A stretch of DNA of 64,000 nucleotides. It comes from Scortum barcoo. Lineage: Eukaryota > Chordata > Actinopteri > Centrarchiformes > Terapontidae. The notes below the pieces were generated by a model, which saw only the letters and a program-made list of their open reading frames with translations, was not told the origin of the DNA and did not search any database. Shown here in pieces: positions 60,682-64,000 of the stretch. The stretch spans positions 6,282,483 through 6,346,482 of the forward strand of contig CM041546.1 in assembly GCA_023238725.1 (NCBI GenBank). The letters run 5' to 3'. Position 1 is the stretch's first letter. Each line of letters opens with the position of its first letter. The translations under genes were made by a program, and so were the position numbers.

Positions 60682-61240
60682 TTATTTAGAAAAATATGGA
60701 AAGAAGGAAGAATTCCAGAGCACTAACAAGGAAATCAATAATCATTCCAGTATGGAAACCTGTGAAAGAGCCTAGTAGATTAACAGCTATAAACCCATTG
60801 CCTTGACACTTCTGTCAATTAATAGAACTGACACTGACTACATACCATCATAAATTTAGGAGGAGGAATGGATCCAGTGTTGTGTCTGGAGGATGAGATG
60901 TGTTTTTTTTTTTATGCTGAAAAAGCATACGACATATTATAGAGAGTGGGGTTGCTTATCATATCATATGTAATGGGATTAAGTGGAAAAGTTTTCAACT
61001 GGGTTATGGACTTTTTAAGTCTTCTTTTAAGATAGTTTCAGGTGAAAATATGGTCAGAATAAACATGCTATAGACTATGGGGATTTAAGGGGATTGTTGT
61101 GAGTCCTACTTTATTTTCTGTTACGATAAATGTATATATGAATATGCCAATGCGTATAGGAACATTTCTGTTTGGGCTTTGTGAAAAGGAAGGAGAAATG
61201 TGGAATCTATAGTTCAGGAAAATACAAACTGGGGCAGCAA
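60682..61240 (+). mobile_element. Degraded LINE reverse-transcriptase fragment
   Basis: Translating piecewise in shifting frames gives consecutive RT-like blocks: LFRKIWKEGRIPEH, then IIIPVWKPVKEPSRLTAINP (cf. the usual PVFKPGK.PS.YRPI), then MDPVLCLEDEM (cf. TMD.VLCLE.DI), then FFYAEKAYDIL (cf. FFD.EKAYD, the RT motif A region), then GLSGKVFNWVMDFL, then SPTLFSVTIN (cf. SPLLF...IN) and FLFGLCEKEGEMW. The YADD-type catalytic motif is replaced, and several stops and frame changes occur, so it is dead. The order of blocks is that of a non-LTR element. I think it may belong to the I/Nimb group, but the clade is uncertain. Confidence 0.8.
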
Positions 61241-62906
61241 GAACCTCGCCAATGTGTTCACTTTAAGTTGAACCTTGAACACTGAATAAAGCAATAAAAC
61301 AAGAGGTCACAATCAGCTCAGTTTCATCGTGGGTAATGAGAGAGTAAATCAATTTGCTAAATGCTAAAGAAAACATGAACATCCGTAAATCTAACAAACC
61401 CAGAAAATGCAGGACTTAACTAACTCCAGAAGGTGGCAGTAATGCAACACTAAGGATGCAAGCTGCTGTTAAGTCTCAAATATTGAGTATAAGTATTTCC
61501 AAATACATGTGCAGCTTTACAAATGAGAAACATGCATCTTGACCCACAACTGTCCATGGTGTCACTGGTGGACATGAAAAAGAAATTTATGTATTATAAT
61601 ATGCCATCATCACATCACACACATACCAGGGATTTACAGATGTTTATGAATGAGTATATTCAGTAATGGTGATGGCATTAAAAAAGCACCCAGTATCAAC
61701 AAAGTGGTTTTCATTGAATTTTTAAAGATACTTCCTGTCATCTCAGTCAATACCAGACAATTAGACTGATTCAATCCAACTAGTTTGACATCTTCTTTTA
61801 TATTTAGTCCACTAAAAGTTTGTCAGGATATTTTGAAATAAATGTATTGTTGTTTTATTTTTGTTAATGTTTCTTGATTTTTAATCATTGACACAAAGAG
61901 TTGTTTTTTTTCAGTGCTGCTCTTCTTCTTCTTATGAAGCTTACAAAGCTAAATACATGCATTTACTGCAGAACAACAAATGGACAAGCATAAAGCTAAC
62001 CCTGATATAAAACCCTAGATAATGAATGACATGCATAAACAGAAAAGAGCTTAATTGTGTCTTTGTTTGTAAAGATGAATAGACATTTTCCCGTTTGCAG
62101 ATCTGTGAAAGACGAGTCGCTCTCCATCACATCTCTCCCTCCGTGTGCATTTAAGAACTGACCTTTCCCTTCCCGACCTAACTGAAGTAAAAGCACATAT
62201 AGTTTATACAGGTCAAGTACAGTAAGGTATGAATTTGAACTACGACCTCTGTAGTAGCATTGTTATGCCCCCTGTGTCCCATCATCCTAGTTTACAGTTT
62301 AATCTGAACAGACAGACCATATGACCCATTCTCTTTTCCTCAACCAGCTCTACTGACTGCAGATGTTTTATACATCATACAAATTACAACATAGATGTTT
62401 GGTTTGTCTGGAACTATTATATAATAAAGTTGCCTGCATAGTGGTCTTAATTTAGGCTTTCAGGTGAGTGAATGAGCAGGCCAGTTCTGATGAACAGTAA
62501 TCAGGGGCTAAGAATTAACCTCTAATACTGAAGCCTCATCTGTATTTATAGAACACGGGCCTTTGTCCTCGGGGATTAGGATGCTCCGAGGAGGCTGAGT
62601 GGCATGGCATGCTGGTTGGAGGTGCGTGTGCATTAGTGTGTCGACCCCTGTCACCTTTAACTAGGTCCTGCAGACGAGGGGACAGCAGGTCCATATCAGG
62701 CTGCATTTTTATACTCTTTTAATAATATGCTGGACAATGTGATTGCATCCAACAAGACTGACGTGTGTCTACTGCAATATGTTACGGTCTTTGGGGCATA
62801 TTGTTTTATTTTATTACATCAGTTAAGTTAAATACGCCCATTCAATTCTACTCAGATCATGTAGAATAAAAGGCAACAGGTTCTCAGCAGTTATATTTAC
62901 AGATAC

Positions 62907-62908
<2 letters not shown>

Positions 62909-62974
<66 letters not shown>

Positions 62975-62976
62975 AT

Positions 62977-63047
<71 letters not shown>
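62909..63047 (+). repeat. (AT)n dinucleotide microsatellite with small interruptions
   Basis: About 139 bp of alternating AT, interrupted by taatataat and taaat near the middle. Being self-complementary it can form hairpins or cruciforms and is prone to assembly error. Confidence 0.97.
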
Positions 63048-63051
<4 letters not shown>

Positions 63052-63264
63052 TATATTTGAATATATGAACATGTTAAATGTATTTATTTCATTTTCTTCT
63101 ACATTATTGCCTTGTTTTCATGCATACTATTGGTAAGAGAACCACACACACATATATTTGTCTTCCACAAGCAGCCCAAACATGTCCGTTTTACAGCGAG
63201 CTGACAAGCTGAGTCTGATTTTACTTCTGCTGGAGGGCTCAGAGTCGGTCCTGTCAGACTGTAT

Positions 63265-63335
63265 TGAGGGCTAAGATAAGATAAGATAAGCCAAACTTTT
63301 AAAGTCCCACAAAGGGGAAATTTGAATCACAGCAG
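63265..63335 (-). mobile_element. Short retrotransposon tail with (GATAA)n
   Basis: Three GATAA units are followed by gccaaacttttaaagtcccacaaaggggaaatt. In reverse this is aatttcccctttgtgggact...(TTATC)n, the usual layout of a truncated fish non-LTR or SINE 3' end. The family is not determined. Confidence 0.45.
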
Positions 63336-64000
63336 CAAGACTCAGTGGGAACAGAAGTAGGAAAATATATGAAGCAGAACATATACATATAAATAAATAA
63401 ATAAATATCTCAAGTAACAGCAGTAGGTGAGCGTTTCTGTGTCATATATTTTCATAGTTCGCTCTTTGGTCACTAATTTTCTGACCGATGATCTCCAAAA
63501 CAAGTGTGAGAGAAAGTTTGTTGTGTTATTTTGACAACTGGCAACCATAAGTTCTCATGTCCTTCGCTTTTGCAAATTTTAAAATAAAGTGATTTTAAAA
63601 TGTAGTGTATTTTTCTTCTGTTCTAATATGTCACATAAAACGTTGTTAATATAAATGTCACAAATTTATTTTTTAAAAAGATAAACCTTATAAACTTTAA
63701 TAAAGATAAACCTTTATTAATCCATCAGACATTTTATTATATTATGTAATGAAAAGTTTAAAATGAAAAACCACAATAAATGAGCAATGATTCAATAAAT
63801 CTCAAGGCACCTTTGGCTCATCCTGAAGGCACCCTTCGTTTCTTAAATCATTTCATCAGTGCACTGCCCTGGTAAAACACACCTAATATTATATTTGTCA
63901 CCCTGATATATTGTAAACCTTTAATGAGGATAAAAAAAAAAAACTCCAAACAACATGCAGACTACAACAGACTTTATTAAAATAAAGCCATATCATTTCA

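Noticed and set aside
62823..63072. Open frames encoding alternating Tyr-Ile on the minus strand
   Set aside because: They translate the (AT)n microsatellite and have no other support.

Overview
The window looks like teleost (ray-finned fish) nuclear DNA. The evidence is vertebrate proteins split into short exons with consensus GT-AG introns of 0.1-13 kb, abundant (CA)n/(TG)n, (GA)n, (AT)n and (ATT)n microsatellites, and degraded retrotransposon pieces of types common in fish genomes. There are no bacterial-style operons, no CRISPR array and no recognisable structural RNA gene.

Layout. From 1 to about 42.3 kb, on the + strand, lies the 3' part of rbms3, an RNA-binding protein of the MSSP/RBMS family. 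Nine coding exons run from RRM2 (6939) to 38714, followed by a last exon at 39769 that supplies the stop codon and a long 3' UTR ending near the AATAAA at 42306. The 5' exons (N-terminus and RRM1) lie before the window. From 53.4 kb down to about 42.5-43.8 kb, on the - strand, lies entpd3, a membrane ecto-nucleotidase of the CD39 family. All nine coding exons are visible (49827 down to 44056), plus a likely non-coding first exon near 53.43 kb. The two genes are tail to tail, with 1.74 kb between the rbms3 poly(A) signal and the entpd3 stop codon. From about 53.7 kb to 64.0 kb no host gene is visible. That part holds degraded LINE fragments (56.5-56.9 kb and 60.7-61.2 kb), retrotransposon 3' tails and two very long AT-rich microsatellites.

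Main observations. (1) entpd3 exon 3 carries a frame disruption next to apyrase conserved region 2. Exon phases on both sides and conserved spacing show that it is a true break in this sequence, and it produces a stop at the first codon of exon 4. It could be an assembly error, a segregating null allele or recent gene decay. (2) rbms3 ends with a C-terminus that is the same whether the last intron is retained or spliced to either of two candidate acceptors. (3) Three consecutive rbms3 exons are phase 0-0 and can be skipped in frame, and the first of these (51 nt) follows about 330 bp of pyrimidine-rich DNA. (4) rbms3 and entpd3 are direct neighbours here, whereas in human they lie megabases apart on chromosome 3p.

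I found no convincing new biological system. The two genes share no obvious pathway, and most of the window is intronic or intergenic DNA.
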